Assembly (NCBI RefSeq): GCF_030272615.1
Contig: NC_081414.1
Coordinates: forward strand, 520,492,185 to 520,556,184
DNA from: Cryptomeria japonica
Lineage: Eukaryota; Streptophyta; Pinopsida; Cupressales; Cupressaceae
Reading direction: 5' to 3'
DNA: 64,000 nucleotides
Shown: positions 1 to 13,135 of the stretch, piece by piece
How positions within the stretch are numbered: position 1 is the first letter of the stretch
Layout of the letters: each line of letters starts with the position of its first letter
Notes under the pieces: generated by a model
The model's database searches: none
What the model was told of the DNA's origin: nothing
The model's input: only the letters and a program-made list of their open reading frames with translations
Position numbers and translations under genes: made by a program

Positions 1-194
1 TGGATAGGTTCTCACCGTGGTTTTTCCATTAACTGGGTTTTCCACATCAAAATCTTGGTGTTATGTGTGTTAATGTCTTTTTGTTCATCTTTATTATTAC
101 TGTAGTTGATTAAATATGAGATTGTGCTTAAATTATCCAATCCGATGAAAACTTATTCATCCCCCCTCTAAGTTTTCTTTCATTGTCATTGACA
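1..194 (+). repeat. 3' part of the 5' LTR of Copia F
   Basis: This stretch matches 55,893-55,965 plus 57,075-57,197, the 3' LTR of the same element, including the pyrimidine-rich tract near the end. It stops just before the primer-binding site. The LTR start lies left of the window. Confidence 0.8.
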
Positions 195-198
195 AAAA

Positions 199-211
199 TT
201 GGTATTAGAGC
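199..211 (+). other. Primer-binding site of Copia F
   Basis: TTGGTATTAGAGC differs by one base from TGGTATCAGAGC, the site complementary to the 3' end of initiator Met tRNA used by plant Copia elements. It lies four bases after the LTR end and 42 bases before the gag ATG. Confidence 0.75.
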
Positions 212-253
212 TTGATCCTTTGGTAGAAGCTTGACTGATTGAGAAGATCCAAG

Positions 254-574
254 ATGAAAACTTATGTATTCAAGAAGAAGAATCTGAGATTTCATGGAAT
301 TAATTATATTGTATGGAAGAACCAGATGGAAGTTCATCTAAAGTATCTTGGAGATGAGTATTGGAAGATTACAAAGAATATCTACAATGTTCCTCAAAAT
401 GGTCTGGTTACTGCTGCTAAGATCAAGGATTTTGAACATAACATAAGAGCTAAGGAAGCACTGTTGAGTGTCTTGATTGATTTAGAGATGACTAATGTGA
501 TGGGTTTGCAGAGTGCACATGGGATCTGGAAATAGTTAGAAACCTTGCATGAAGGAGATGCACAAGTTAAAGTT
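254..574 (+). pseudogene. gag: Copia F gag, N-terminal part
   Basis: Translation from the ATG at 254 gives the start of a Copia Gag, the capsid-like structural protein that packages element RNA. The F-x-G-x-N-Y-x-x-W-K-x-x-M signature typical of plant Copia Gag N-termini is visible. This start is chosen because it is the first ATG after the primer-binding site. A TAG at 533-535 breaks the frame; the same frame continues to 574, where an 8.38-kb insertion splits the gene. The frame resumes at 8955 after one copy of the duplicated AAGTT. It is not functional. Confidence 0.85.
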
Positions 575-3500
575 TGTAATGCCCCGCCAGGAAACCCCAA
601 AGGGATTAAGCCATAATACAAGAATAGAGTGCAATAATTTTTTTTTTAAAAGATAAACACAACATTAAGATACAACGAGATATCAAAATTCAGATTACAT
701 AGCAGAAGACATCAACTAACACCTACAGAGTTTCCCAACGTGATTACTCAATTACACATTTAACTTAACTCACACCAATAAATCCAATAAGATGATTATC
801 TTATAACGAGATAATTCTTAAACAAGGATAATTTCTTTCAGACAGGTGAAAATATAAATCACAAAATAAGGTTCATCCTATTGTTCACCAAAAGTGATAA
901 CCCAAGTACACCTACAATTGATCTATGAAGTAGCCAATTCAATCTATGAAGAACCTCAGGGCTTGGACAACATGACAAGGATCTAAATCCTTCTACTCTT
1001 CAGGCTCTGCAAAACCTAGGTGGGTATACCTTTGATGCTTAAAATTCAACCTATTACACACCTATGACAACATCAACATAAACAGGTAGATCTCACTAGG
1101 GCTCAATAACAAGTGGGTTACTGCAGATGGGCTAGATCTACACATAAAACTCAGCTATGCTTGAGCATGAGATAGATGAAACATTTCAAAACATAACATA
1201 AAATAAAGATATTCTAATTGGATTTTGATTGGTTTGAGAATCCCCTTAATTGCAGGATCAGTTCCTTATCCAAGGGCAACAGAGTCACAAATAAAACTAT
1301 AGATGAAAACTTATACTACACATCCATCTTAATTCTTAAATATTCCTGCATTTAATGCCTTGCATAAATACATTACTCAGCTCATCCACAAAAAATATTA
1401 GATCTAGAAACATAAACCCCATTTTATTAATGTTTGGTCACAAAGTTTAAAATCTTCCTTGAAGATTACCTACAAACCAACATTACACTCACAGACACAA
1501 CTTCTCATGACCAACTTGATCTTCCTTAAGAATCAGATTTGAATAAAATGAGATTACATTTCAGAGATGAATTCTGTGTCAATTTGTGCATCCCTTACAT
1601 ACACAAGAACTTGCAACTAAGAACACCTATAGAAAAGAATTGAACTCCATTACTGAAAGATAAGCCCTGCCCTGTACAATCTTGAAGGAAACTCATAATT
1701 GGAAACCATGAAAATATGGAGCCATCCTCCAAATTTTTGGAACCCTTACAAATGAGAAGAATTGAGAATAAGAAGAAGAGGGAAAGATCAGAATCCATCA
1801 GAACATGCCATGTGTCTTCTTTTTCCTTAACTACAAAAATATCTTCTTCATTATTGTGGAAACTTCTCTCAAAATATCCCATATCTATTGAAACAAACTA
1901 CCTGATCAGATTCCTTATCCTGAGAGCTTTCCGGCGATATATAATACTTGGTATTTTGGCCAAAAATTGAGCCTTGAGCGAATTAATTCTTCAAGTGTGC
2001 ACAATCATTTAAATTTTTCATTTTTAATATAGTTGAAACTATATCATTAATCTGATTTTAATTTTGATTTTTTGGCCCTTTTTATGCCCTGACACCCTGC
2101 CACGTAGCGGTCTCTGATTGGTTGATGGGGTCCACTGGGCACCACCTTAGATGACACCTCATCACTCCACCACTTGTCAGCCACATCACTGCCACTTGTC
2201 TGTCCACCTGTACGCCACACTGTGCCATGTCACCGCCACCTATGCGCCACTGGGACGAGACCAACCTGCTGGACTGCCATGTCACATTGCCACCCGGCTT
2301 TTTCCATTTCGCGACCCTTAACCTTCGTGCATCTTCAAGCTCTGAAATCGCGCGGGTCGTTGATCTGCTCGGAACCCGCTTGATCTTTACCTTGGTTTCC
2401 GCACACATGGATTTTTCTATTTCGCGAAGGGTATTTTTTGATCATCTTCCCTTCGTGAATCAACACGAGCCATTGATCTTCTCCAAACTTTCTCGTTGGT
2501 TAAGTCGGCCTTTCTCTGCAAAATTTCGCTCGGTTGCCTCAGGAACCTTGCCTGCGTGGGGTCCACATGTTGCCATCTATCGCCTTCTCGATCACCTTGG
2601 GATCCGCACCCATGCACGTGGGGTTCGCTTGGGTGCCCAACGAGCACCGTCCATTAAAAGCCCAAAGCTTTGACACTATGAATGGGTGGAGCTTTGCTTA
2701 TAAATACCAAAATATTACATTGCCCAGCGAATGTGGGATAAAGCAATTCGCCTGGGATTGTGTATTTTTTGAAAATTTTTAATATGAAAATTCAAGTTTG
2801 CTAGTATGCACTTTCTTTACACCATTCCATGGCCCTTTTCCCATGTTTGCCAATGGCGATTTACTGAAAACTCCATGTTTGCTCCACATACCATGCAGGG
2901 GAGCTAGGGGGTTTGACTGCTGGTGCATTTGTTTGATGGTTTCTGGTGCTACCCCTAACTTCAACCATGTGACACTTTGGCTTCTGCAGACTCCTTCAAA
3001 CACTACATAAGCTTTGCAAATTCCTTCAAACACCATGTGCCTGGGAATTTGCATTTGACTGTTATTTTCAGTGCTGGACTTTGGGAAAATGGCTTTACAC
3101 CAACCAAATCTGCACTTTTGGAAGTTTAAATGCCTACACCAAAACCCATGGCAGTAGGGAGGAAGGAAGGATTGCTGGCAAGGGCCAAATTTTTATTTGT
3201 ATAGAGTTTGCAGCCTTTTGCCAAAGCCACGCAAGAAGGGAGGACTTTGGCACTTGCATTGGAATTGAAATTCTTAAAACTTATTCCATGCCTCCATCTT
3301 CAACATGTTGTGCTGCCACTCCAATTCAATGTGTTGGGGAATTTTTGACTGTTGTTTGCATTTGACTTGAACTTATTTTAATTCCTTTTACCAGCCATGT
3401 AGAGGAGGAAACATCATGCGGAGGGGAGGATTAATTGTTGTTTGCTTCTACACTTTGCATTTGCTGGAGCCTTCTCATGGCCTTCAATGCCATTCCACAT

Positions 3501-6500
3501 AGGAAAGATGTTTGACCAGGGTTGCTGAAGGTTCCTATGCAAGTAACCACATCTGAAAGCTCACAAGAACTTTTCACTTGCTGGCAATGCACTTGTTTTG
3601 AAATTTAATGGACTTTACCCATGCCACGCACTTCACACACAACAAGGAGGGTTTAGCAAAGGTATTGGAATTAAACATTACATCTATCAAATGTATTTGC
3701 AAATAGCTTCATTTGCCCATTCTTGTAACTTCTTGATTCTCCTTTCCATTTGCTTTTGTCGCCCTTCAAACTATGGTGGTGATGAATTTCAATTACTTGC
3801 TTCATTTCATTTCAAAATTGCACCAGTATTTGTGTGTTTACCATACACTCATAAAATGCCTTGGTTGTTTTGACTACAAGAGGCATTCCCATTTTGTATT
3901 ATCTTCTGGTGGGAAACATACAAATATTCTACTCCAACAAATGGACGTCAATATTATTCTGGAATTGCTCAAAGGGCCAAGTCGCCAGTAAAATTAATGC
4001 ACGGGCGTGAGCCAGGTTGGGCCCCAAAGTGGGTCCGACTAAAAAAAAATCGTTTTCATGCAACTGACCTCTGAAATGATTCAAGAACCTTCAACACACC
4101 TCTGGAAACGATCGGCATTGTTTTCGGATCATTAAATTGAATTTTGCGACTTTCAGGCGCCTGCGCCACATTTTCACATTTAATCGTGAAGACGTAATTT
4201 TCAAAGTGGTCAAAACACCTTTCTAGATCTCGCCATCTGACAAGTGTGTACTCTGATATACAAGGATGAACTCTACCAAACGGTTTTTCAAGACAAGTCC
4301 CGAGCAAAGAGATATTAATTTTTGAAAATGCCCAACTGGCTTTCTCGACATTGCGGACCTGATGAAGTCAATGTTCTGGCAACATATGATGCCTTTCTCA
4401 AAAATACCAAACGACCTCCGTAGACCCTCAAATTTGAAACATAGGTACCTTGAAGTATATATTAAAACTTGAATTCTTAGTTCGACCAAAATCCTGACTG
4501 GATGCAAATGGTGCGCTCATGAAAATGGCTACATTAATTGACATGGCACTGAAAGTACGGATCACTGAAAACAATGACTCAATGAACCCTTTTGAAAACC
4601 AATCAAACAGATAGACAGAGGCTTGAAATTTGAAACGTAGCTCATCATTTATACCAACATTAACCCAGAGTAAACATTTTTACATGACGCTTATTGAGGA
4701 AAATTTTACACTTGTGTGAAACAGGGTTCCGACTAGCTGTCGAAACAGGGACTTGCTAAAACACACAAATTGCAAATGGATTGATCTTCAAAAACCAAGC
4801 AGATGGATTCATCAAGACTTGAAATTTTGCAGGCTGACTCACATTTATGCATAGAATTGAATCCATTTTGAATTTATTCATGAAAATCAACAGGGCAAAA
4901 GATATAGTTGCTCAAAGTAGGCTACTCAATAAAATCTGCATTTGTGCCTAAAATGCACTTTTAGCTCACCCCTCAAAATGGGTACCTCATAAACTTATCC
5001 AAACTGAATTCTGAAAGTTGCACATCACTACATAGGCCAAATGAAAGGTGTGGGACATGAATCCTGAGCCTTACCCTCTGAAAATCAACTGGCTCCACTT
5101 TCCCTCTCTCTAACTAGGCCATTCAAACCGACTTATTTAGATACTTTTATTACATGCAGAGCAAATTTTTTGAAATGGGCCTATGAACTTTGACTCAAAT
5201 TTAATGAGTCCCAACACATCCTTTAAGATTTATCTATACCCTTCATTCAAAATTTTCATTAAAATATAAGCCATGCATCTAATTTAACAACACACTTGAA
5301 TTTTATCATAAACTAATGAGATCTTTCCATGCTCACTTAATTTACTTAACAATGATTGAATATAATCCATTGTACTAAGCTACATTCATTCAAGATCCAA
5401 TTTACTGCATCTAAGAGAGGACTGCATACATGGATTTAAAATTAATTTCATCTTATCCACTTATACATTCTATCAAAATGTCATTCATACATGCTAACAC
5501 TAAACATGAAACTTAAGAAAAAAAGCATCACATAACCCCCAGATGATCTCAGAGTTCACCCCTAAAGGGCTACATCTTCGGGTCTACTCAACTGCAAGAC
5601 CCCTCTGATAATTAATAAAGTTAAGAATACATGAGGTTCTCATTATTTACAATCCTACCATCAAAGGCGAAACATAACCAATATACAAATGACCACATCG
5701 GTCAATAAATACATATACGATCCTTGAAAAGGAAAGGATCCAGCTGAACATAATCGAAGCTAATACAAAGGTCCACTAGAGCATCCACAAAACTGAGTCA
5801 TCACCACCCATGGTATAGCATGAAACCAGTACTCACAAGGGCATAAACAATAGGACGACCCACAAATGTACAACCACACACTAGCGAATGTAGGGACAAG
5901 TGTCATCACACAACCTGGTATGGTTACCATGGTAGGTCTTCATAGGTTCTAGCCCCATACACTGGGTTACCCTGGCAACCTAGTCCAAACCTCTGGCCCA
6001 TCCAAGCCTCATGTGGACCCACACATCCTCTCATGAAGACAAGGATGATGGTTTGCCATTTCATGCCTTCTCACAGCATGTCGAGTTTGTGTTAGCACTC
6101 GTCCCATGTGTGAGGCACAATTATCTTACTTAGAGATTAACATTATAATCTACTGTTAGGTTATCACTTATTAGACTCACTTTCGATGGGTTACCCAGTA
6201 GCCACTTTGGGCGTGACCCCCAATCGAAACCCACTTTCCCATACAACATTAGACTATACTCTAACGAACTCAAAAACCAAAGAATACACATGGTTAAGCA
6301 AACAGAGTTCAAAAAGGAGGGAACATCCATCTGGTCAAACACGACTCAAAAGAGGTACACTTACTGACGGTACTCTAACCAGAGACTTGACCAACTATGG
6401 TCAACCACAAATCATCAATCAACACCCACATAAAGGATATGACCAATACAACACCACAACAAAATAGCAGTCAACTCGAGACCGAGGACAGAATAGGTAC

Positions 6501-7023
6501 CCAAATCAACCATACGACAGGGTCCAATCAAACAAAGCAAGGCTTGCTATTACTTAAACAAAAGCGAATACATAAATTAAACTCGCATAGGCAATAACCA
6601 GCAAATACAATCTTTTCCGAATTGATTTAAACATTAAGTGTCGATCAAGTTTTCTAAATGATCTAAGTTTCCAAAATAATAATATTTGAACAAAATCACC
6701 ATTACATAGTAATTTCCACGCCAAAAATTGCCATTATAAGACCGTGTCTCTATTCCAATACATAAAAACAAAACATTAATAAATGCATTTCCTCATCTAA
6801 TATCCATATTTCATTAAGGGAGGCTGACGTGAAATTTCAACTACATCTATCAATCTTCCAATTCCCAAATCGACATATTATTTTAATCTCACAAATTTCC
6901 TATACATATGGGTTAATTTCCAAAAATTAACAATTAATATAATATTTGATTTTTTTTTTTTCAATTTCCAAATACTATATTATTTCCTTGCAAGTATATC
7001 GAAAAATGCAAATTAACCAATAA

Positions 7024-7057
<34 letters not shown>

Positions 7058-7211
7058 TAAAATTATATACATTAATTAATCATTTAATAAATAAAATTTA
7101 ACATTAAAACTTTATTAAATATTATTATTTAAATAATATTAAATTAATATATATATATTTTTGACATATATAAAAAAACATATTAAAAAAAAACAATTAA
7201 AAAAAAGAAAG

Positions 7212-7460
7212 GGGGCGGCGAGGGCAGTCGGGCCCACCTCCCTCATGCGGGGGTTGGACGGTCGTGCCCTAGCCATGGAGCGGCACCACCACGGTGGACG
7301 CAGGTCCCACGGTGCCCACACGGCCACCGTAGGGGACCCTGCAGCCACCGCGGGGGTCGCCGCTTCCTGCGGCCACTGTGGGGGTTGCAGACCTTGTCGG
7401 CTGCGACCTGTACAGGGAGAAGGAGGCGCGGGTAGAGCTCCGCTCCCTGCCCTCCGACCC
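7212..7460. repeat. Isolated GC-rich island with three internal repeats
   Basis: About 250 bases of strongly GC-rich sequence sit in AT-rich surroundings. Three degenerate units of about 20-28 bases occur near 7321-7386, with consensus close to GCRGCCACYGYGGGGGTYGC. No coding function is supported, because the frames run into the neighbouring TA repeat. Confidence 0.6.

Positions 7461-7463
<3 letters not shown>

Positions 7464-7538
<75 letters not shown>
7464..7538. repeat. (TA)n microsatellite
   Basis: About 37 uninterrupted TA units follow the GC island directly. A shorter TA run lies at about 7028-7054 on the other side. Confidence 0.95.
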
Positions 7539-7540
<2 letters not shown>

Positions 7541-8954
7541 ACAAATATAAAATTTTGATTTCGAAAAACAAACCGATTTTGTGATGAAATATATATTTTC
7601 TATTTTATATTTATATTTCTCTCTTTTTTTAAACAACCCCCATATTTAAAAAAAAAAAACCACTCTTCTTGAAACTTAAAATAAAGATTTTCAGAATGAT
7701 AGAGGTTTTCAAAATTAGAGAAATTTGCGGAATAACCATCCAAATAAATAATCTTTTTGGGCATAAGGAAGCTCATTTTTCATACAAGATACAAGCAAGC
7801 AACCAATCTTAACTAATTTCCACAATAGTTCTTAATCTTGGGGCAATCAATGGAGAATTTGAAACCAAAATTGCATGAAGAATATTCAAGCCCATTTTTT
7901 TTTTAATTTAAACAATAACTAAATTGATAAACAAAATTCCTACCTCAATAAGCATTCCTGGAAAGGATCTGATGGAGAGCCCCAACCTGCAACTCAAAAA
8001 ATCCTTCTCCTTCCAAAATCCCCAAATTTTCCATCCAAAATATTTTCCAACAAAAAAATCCATCCCCTATATTTTCCAAAAGTCTAGGTTAAATGGGAAA
8101 AATTTGACCAAAAATTTTATTTTTGGATTTAAATTTTTTTTATTTAAAATAATTCCTCAAAAATCATTATTTTCCAACTATATCAATAAATTAACTTTCT
8201 TTTCAATTTAAAATTGATTTTTCCAAATAACTGAATTTAACCTTTCTATTTCCAAAATGCCAAGAAGATAAAATTAATTCTATTTCAGTTAAATTTAATT
8301 CTTTCTTTTCATAAGCATAAACATAATAAATTTAACATTAACATTAACTATTTAATTGAACTTGCTCCTAATTTAAATCGAGCAATTCAAATTAACGATA
8401 ATCACATAAAGAAATCCTATTTAATTTAGTCCATTAATCTTTAATGCACAAACACATATTTAATCAAATTAAATACTAAGGACTAATTACTCAATTTAAC
8501 CATACACACCAAACACGCAACCCGAGAACGCCAAACAAACAGATGACCCGCAACCCAACCAAAAGGGAAAATTGACGGATGACTGATGATGCTCACTTGA
8601 GCACGACTATGGTCAAACGAGGATATCACGACCACCTAATACAAATCTAAGGATTAAAGAGATACACTCAAACCTGCAAATTCAGTTGGAGATGAACCTC
8701 TCACCCATACGGTACTGTACCTGAAATCTCCTACAACCAAGAGTCATACATGCATACATATATAAACTTAATGAAAGCGTTAGCTTGAGATAATAACACG
8801 AAATATGAGATCTAATAACTTGCATACAAACTAGTGCGAAAACCACTTCAACAACTATGCACTAAATCAAAACATCTGACTATAATCATTATATTAAGAT
8901 AAACTAACCAAGGTCAAACAAAGATTAGAAATTGATTAGGGCAGGGGTACTACA

Positions 8955-9500
8955 AAGTTGCTAAGTTGCAAAGTTTGAAAGGAAAGTATGAGGCATTGAA
9001 AATGGGAGAAGATGAAAACATAACATCCTTTATGGCTAAAGTGAATGAACTTGTCATGACTATCAGATGTGCTGGTGGAACTCTTGAAGAAGATGAGATT
9101 CTTGCTAAGGTGTTGAGATCTTTCCCTCCTTCTTACAAGCATAAAGTAGCTACTATTGATAAGATTCAGAGTGTGACTATTGTGACTAGAGACATGTTGG
9201 TTGGAAAGATTAATGCATTTGAGTTGAGTGAATTTGGAGAATCACATGGTAAAACTAAGACTACATTTAAATCCTCTATATCCAGGAAGTAGAAGTATGA
9301 TCCGAGAGAAAGTTCATGTAGGGTTTCAAGATATGAAATAGAAATGAGAGAGATGGAAGAACAGGAAAGGGAGTTGGATGAGCTTGAAGCACTTATTGCT
9401 TGGAGATTTCCTAAAGAATCCGATAAGTATGATGGAAAATTACCTTTGAAATGTTTCTCTTGAAATAAGATAGGACATTTTGCTTCTAGGTGTGCTGAAA
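8955..9500 (+). pseudogene. gag: Copia F gag, C-terminal part with zinc knuckle
   Basis: Gag resumes after insertion G with a helical segment typical of the UBN2-type Gag of plant Copia (K-G-K-Y-E then M-x-E-x-E-N-I-x-x-F near 8970-9035; L-R-S-F-P-P-S-Y near 9113-9137). A TAG at 9290-9292 interrupts it. The nucleic-acid-binding CCHC zinc knuckle lies at 9452-9493. Its first Cys, the His (in IGHF) and last Cys are present, but the second Cys codon is TGA (9461-9463). The knuckle could not be translated without readthrough. The segment leads directly into the protease region. Confidence 0.8.
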
Positions 9501-9502
9501 GA

Positions 9503-10033
9503 ATGTCTAGATATGATAAGCATGATAAATTTGAAAGGCATGATAGAGCTGATAAACATGATAGATATGAGAAACATGATAAGTATGATAATCCCTATAA
9601 GCCTAACCTGAAGTACATATATCAGAAGAGATGTTACTATGTTTCTGATGAAGGTGTGATAGATGAAGAGTCTAAAAATGGGAATTCGGAAGATGAGTTT
9701 ATATTTATTGCTATCAAGGAAGATGATTCGGTACTAGTGAATTCTACAAACTGCATGGTTGAGGAGAAGAAAACTTTGGCTGCCAAGATTGAAGAGAAAG
9801 ATGAATGGGTAATTGATAGTGTTTGTTCACATCATATGATAAGTGATCAAAGAAAGTTTGTGAATATGGAGAGGTATGATGGTGGTATAGTGAGATTTGG
9901 AGATGATAAAGCTTGTATGATTCATGGTAGAGGTTATATTTCTTTCAATGGTAAGCATACTGATGATGTCTTGTATGTTGAAGGTTTGAAACAATATTTT
10001 AAGTGTTGGATAGATGGTTCACAAGGGATATGA
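9503..10033 (+). pseudogene. pol: Copia F aspartic protease region
   Basis: A Lys/Asp/His-rich linker with repeated K-H-D or R-H-D units (about 9503-9600) precedes the Copia protease, which cuts the Gag-Pol polyprotein. The active-site block reads EWVIDSVCSHHM, where the family has D-S-G-C-S-H-H-M, so the catalytic Asp is present but the Gly is replaced by Val. About 60 residues on, a V-R-F-G-D-D motif matches the family. The frame is lost near 10,000; the next pol segment is in another frame, consistent with a small indel. It is inactive. Confidence 0.8.
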
Positions 10034-11102
10034 TTTGCAATTCAAGAATGGAAAATCCAAGATTCTAAATGCCTCTGGTATAGAGATTGCATCAGGGACA
10101 AAGACTAAATGTAATATCTTTCATTTGAATGTTGGTGAGAAAAGTTGTTTAATTGCTCAAATTGATGAAAGTTGGTTGAGGCATAGAAGAATGTGTCATG
10201 TTAATTTTGATTGCATGATAAGGATAATCTCTACTCAAGTTGTTAGAGATTTGTCTAAGATTGTGAAGCCTGCTAATCCAGTATGTAAAGAATGTCAGTT
10301 GGAAAAGCTAACAAGAACTACATTCAAAACTAAGTTGTATTCATCTAATGGTTTATTAGATCTTTTGCATACTGACTTGTGTGGTCCACAAAGAGTGAGA
10401 ATCATGCAAGGTGACAAATATTTCATGTTGTTGATTGATGATTATTCTAGGATGATATGGGTTACCTTTCTAAGGGAGAAATCAGAAGCATTGGAGAAAT
10501 TCAAGATATTCAAAGCTAAGGTGGAGACTAAGACATGATTGAAGTTGAAGTGCCTCAGATCTGATAGAGGAGGAGAATTTACATTTGGTGAATTTGATTC
10601 ATTCTATGAGAGGATTGGAAACTGAAGACAATTATCTACTCCTAGAACCCCTCAGCAGAATGGACTTGTTGAAAGGAAGAACAAAAATATCTTGGATGTT
10701 GCCAGGACTATGATGATTGAAGGAAATGTTTCACAAACCTTTTGGAGAGAAGTTTTTAGCACTAATGTTTACACATTCAACTGGGTTCATATTAAAGGTG
10801 ATTCTGATAAGACTCCTTACTATCTATGGTTTGGTCATGTTCCAATAGTTAGATATTTCAGAGTTTTTGGAAGCAAATGTTATATCAAGAGAGATGAGGA
10901 TATAAGAAAGTTTGATGCAAAATGTGATGAAATAATCTTCTTGGGATATTCTACTAAGAGCAAGGCATACCAGTGTTACAACAAGACACTAAGAAAGATA
11001 GTAGAGATTGCAAATGTGAAGGTGGTTGAAGGTCATGTAAAGCAGATCATAGCATGCAATTATGAGTTTGATGATGAAGATGCTATTTCAAAGCCTGTGT
11101 AG
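10014..11102 (+). pseudogene. pol: Copia F integrase
   Basis: A pre-integrase HHCC zinc domain (H-R-R-M-C-H near 10,182; C-K-E-C-Q near 10,287) is followed by the DDE integrase core. The first Asp is in LHTDLCGP (about 10,367), the second in SDRGGEF (about 10,561), and the Glu in PQQNGLVERKN (about 10,650). Integrase inserts element cDNA into the host chromosome. All segments are in one frame but are broken by a TGA after 10,535 and a TGA near 10,623. The C-terminal part (FWREVFSTNVY, VFGSKCYIKR, FLGYSTKSKAYQCYN) is the usual Copia integrase tail. It is not functional. Confidence 0.85.
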
Positions 11103-11222
11103 ATTGAGATCTTAAAGCATAATTCTCCGGTAGAGATAGTTAATCCAGATATTATTTCTATCGGTGAAGAAGTTCACGAACTAGAGAATCAGAATAATCA
11201 GAAGACTCCAAGGTATGTAAGA

Positions 11223-12768
11223 TTGAATCATTTAGAAAATCAGATTATTGGTGATAAAAATAAAGGTGTGATGACTAGAAGAAGGATCGTTGCTAAAGAG
11301 ATATGTTTGATTTCAAAGATAGAGCCTAAAGATGTTGGAGAAACATGTAAAGATGAAAATTGGATAAAAGATATGGAAGAAGAGTTGAATCAGATTGAGA
11401 AGAATAACACTAGGAGCTTGTTTTGAGACCTAAAGACAAGAATGTGATTGGCACTAAATGGGTGTTCTAGAATAAATTGAATGAGGTCGGTGAAGTGATT
11501 AGAAATAAAGAAAGATTGGCATGTAAGGGATGCTCACAGATGGGAGGAATTGATTATGAGGAAAAATTTTCTTTGGTAGCTATAATTGAAGCTATTCGAT
11601 TGCTTCTTGCATATGCTTCTTACAAGAATTTCAAGGTGTATCATATGGATGTTAAGTCAACCTTTTTGAATGGTGATCTTTAACAGGAAGTTTACATTGA
11701 GAAATTAGATGGATTTTCATTATCAGATGAAGGAGATATGGTATGCAAATTGAAGAAAGTGTTGTATGGACTAAAGCAAGCCCCTAGAGTCTGGTATGCT
11801 TGGTTGAGCATGTATTTGATGAAGTTGGGTTTCTATAAAGGTACTACTGGTAGTAATTTATACTTTAAAGTTGATAATGATATTTTGATTGTTGATGTCT
11901 TTGTTCATGATATTATTTTTGGAGGAGATGATGATTTGAGTAAGAAATTTGTTGATGATATGCAAAAAGAATTTGAGATGTCTACGATAGGTGAGATGCA
12001 ATTCTTTTTAGGATTGCAGATTACAGAGACTGACAAACATATTTTCATTTCTCAGTCTAAGTATGTGAAAGAATCGTTGAAGAAGTTTGGGTTAGCTGAT
12101 TCTAAGCCTGTTGGAACTCCTATGGTGACTGGATGCAAGTTATATAAGAATGATGAATCTCAAAAAGTTAATCATACTTTGTATAGATCTATTAAAGAGA
12201 CTCATGTTACTATTGTGAAGAGTATTTTTAGATACTTGAAGGGGACAGTTGACTATGGTTTATGGTATCCAAAGAATGATGATATTTTGTTATGTGTCTA
12301 TACTAATGCTAATTGGGTAGGTGATGTTGATGACCAAAAAGTACTACTGGTGGAGCTTTGTTTCTTGGGAAGAAGTTGATTTCATGGTCCAGTAAGAAAT
12401 AGGATGTTTTATCTTTATCTACTATTGAAGTTGAATACATTGTTCCTGCTAGCAATTGTACTCAGGTAGTTTGGATGAAGCAAATGTTGAAGGAAATTAG
12501 AGTTGTGTATGATGAACCTACTATTATATATTGTGATAATTCAAGTGCTATCAGTATATCAAAGAATTTGGTACTTCATTCTAAAACAAAGCATGCATCA
12601 ATAAATTATCATTTCTTGAGGGAGAAATTCAATGATGAAGAAGTCAGATTGGTGTATGTATCTACAAAGGATAAGATTGCAGATATTTTTACTAAGCCTT
12701 TGCCTGGAGATACATTTTTCTACTTGAGAGACAATTTAGGGGTCTCTGCCCCTCTTGATGAGAACTAG
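11223..12768 (+). pseudogene. pol: Copia F reverse transcriptase and RNase H
   Basis: Several pieces of the Copia reverse transcriptase are visible: W-I-K-D-M-E-E-E-L at about 11,360, YHMDVKSTFLNGDL at about 11,640, KKVLYGLKQAPRVWY at about 11,750. The polymerase motif reads FVHDIIFGG instead of FVDD, so one catalytic Asp is lost. Near 12,180-12,200 the text jumps from L-Y-R-S-I straight to K-E-T-H, missing roughly 28-30 residues normally found there, an internal deletion. The RNase H domain follows (D-N-S-S-A-I near 12,534; TKHASINYHFLRE; the C-terminal L-G-V motif), ending at a TAG at 12,768. Frames change near 11,420 and 12,330. Confidence 0.85.
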
Positions 12769-13135
12769 ATGCAAGGAATTGCATCAAACTGATGGACTTC
12801 AAAGCCTTATCTTCTTATCCAGGTTGATGAGTGGCACTGCTACTTAGCCAGAGTAGTCAGTGAGTGATTCATATGTTCATTTATAAGTTTATCCTAAGGG
12901 GGAGATACTATCCTTTTTATAAGGAGATATTATTTGGTCTGGGGAGAGTAGCATGATTTGTATTTTGTCTTTGGCATTGTTGTCAAAGGGGGAGAGAAGC
13001 ATGTGAAAAACTGCCTTATCTTTGGAGTTTTGTGTGCATGATCTTAGGGGGAGTTTGTTGGAGATTATTGATTTATTCCTTTGCACTGATTATTTTTCAC
13101 ATTCATATGTTACCATCAATGCCAAAGGGGAAGAT
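12769..13135 (+). other. 3' untranslated region and polypurine tracts of Copia F
   Basis: Non-coding sequence lies between pol and the 3' LTR. It has four purine tracts: AAGGGGGAGA near 12,896, AAAGGGGGAGAGAAG near 12,984, AGGGGGAG near 13,046, and AAAGGGGAAGA at 13,124-13,134. The last directly precedes TGTTGG of the LTR and is the likely primer for plus-strand DNA synthesis. Confidence 0.7.

Larger units (their letters stand above)
575..8954. mobile_element. 8.38-kb non-coding LTR-type insertion G in gag of Copia F
   Basis: The insert starts TGTAATGCCCCGCC and ends GGCAGGGGTACTACA, imperfect inverted ends with the TG...CA termini of LTR elements. AAGTT flanks it at 570-574 and 8955-8959, a 5-bp target-site duplication, and removing it restores the gag frame. 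No gag, pol or transposase similarity is seen inside. The left 2-3 kb looks like a Gypsy LTR of the C/D clan: it shares AACCTAGGTGGGTATACC (1013-1030), a GTGGGATAAAG segment and a CCAC/GTCAC-rich stretch near 2.1-2.7 kb. The rest (about 2.8-8.9 kb) is AT-rich and unrecognised apart from the GC island and TA repeats listed separately. It may be a large non-autonomous LTR element or nested LTRs. Confidence 0.7.

Noticed and set aside
2697-2707. TATA-like TATAAATA as a promoter
   Set aside because: A lone match in AT-rich sequence with no downstream gene.
2082-2782. Overlapping frames on both strands in the left part of insertion G
   Set aside because: Several frames are open at once in a locally GC-rich LTR-like stretch, without domain similarity.
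6186-6597. Short plus-strand frames in insertion G
   Set aside because: Low-complexity Asn/Thr/Gln text, no relatives recognised, and no start or splice context.
7161-7571. Open frames on both strands through the GC island and TA repeat
   Set aside because: Codons are dictated by the (TA)n tract (Tyr/Ile repeats) and GC-rich low complexity; no domain, start context or relative supports a gene.
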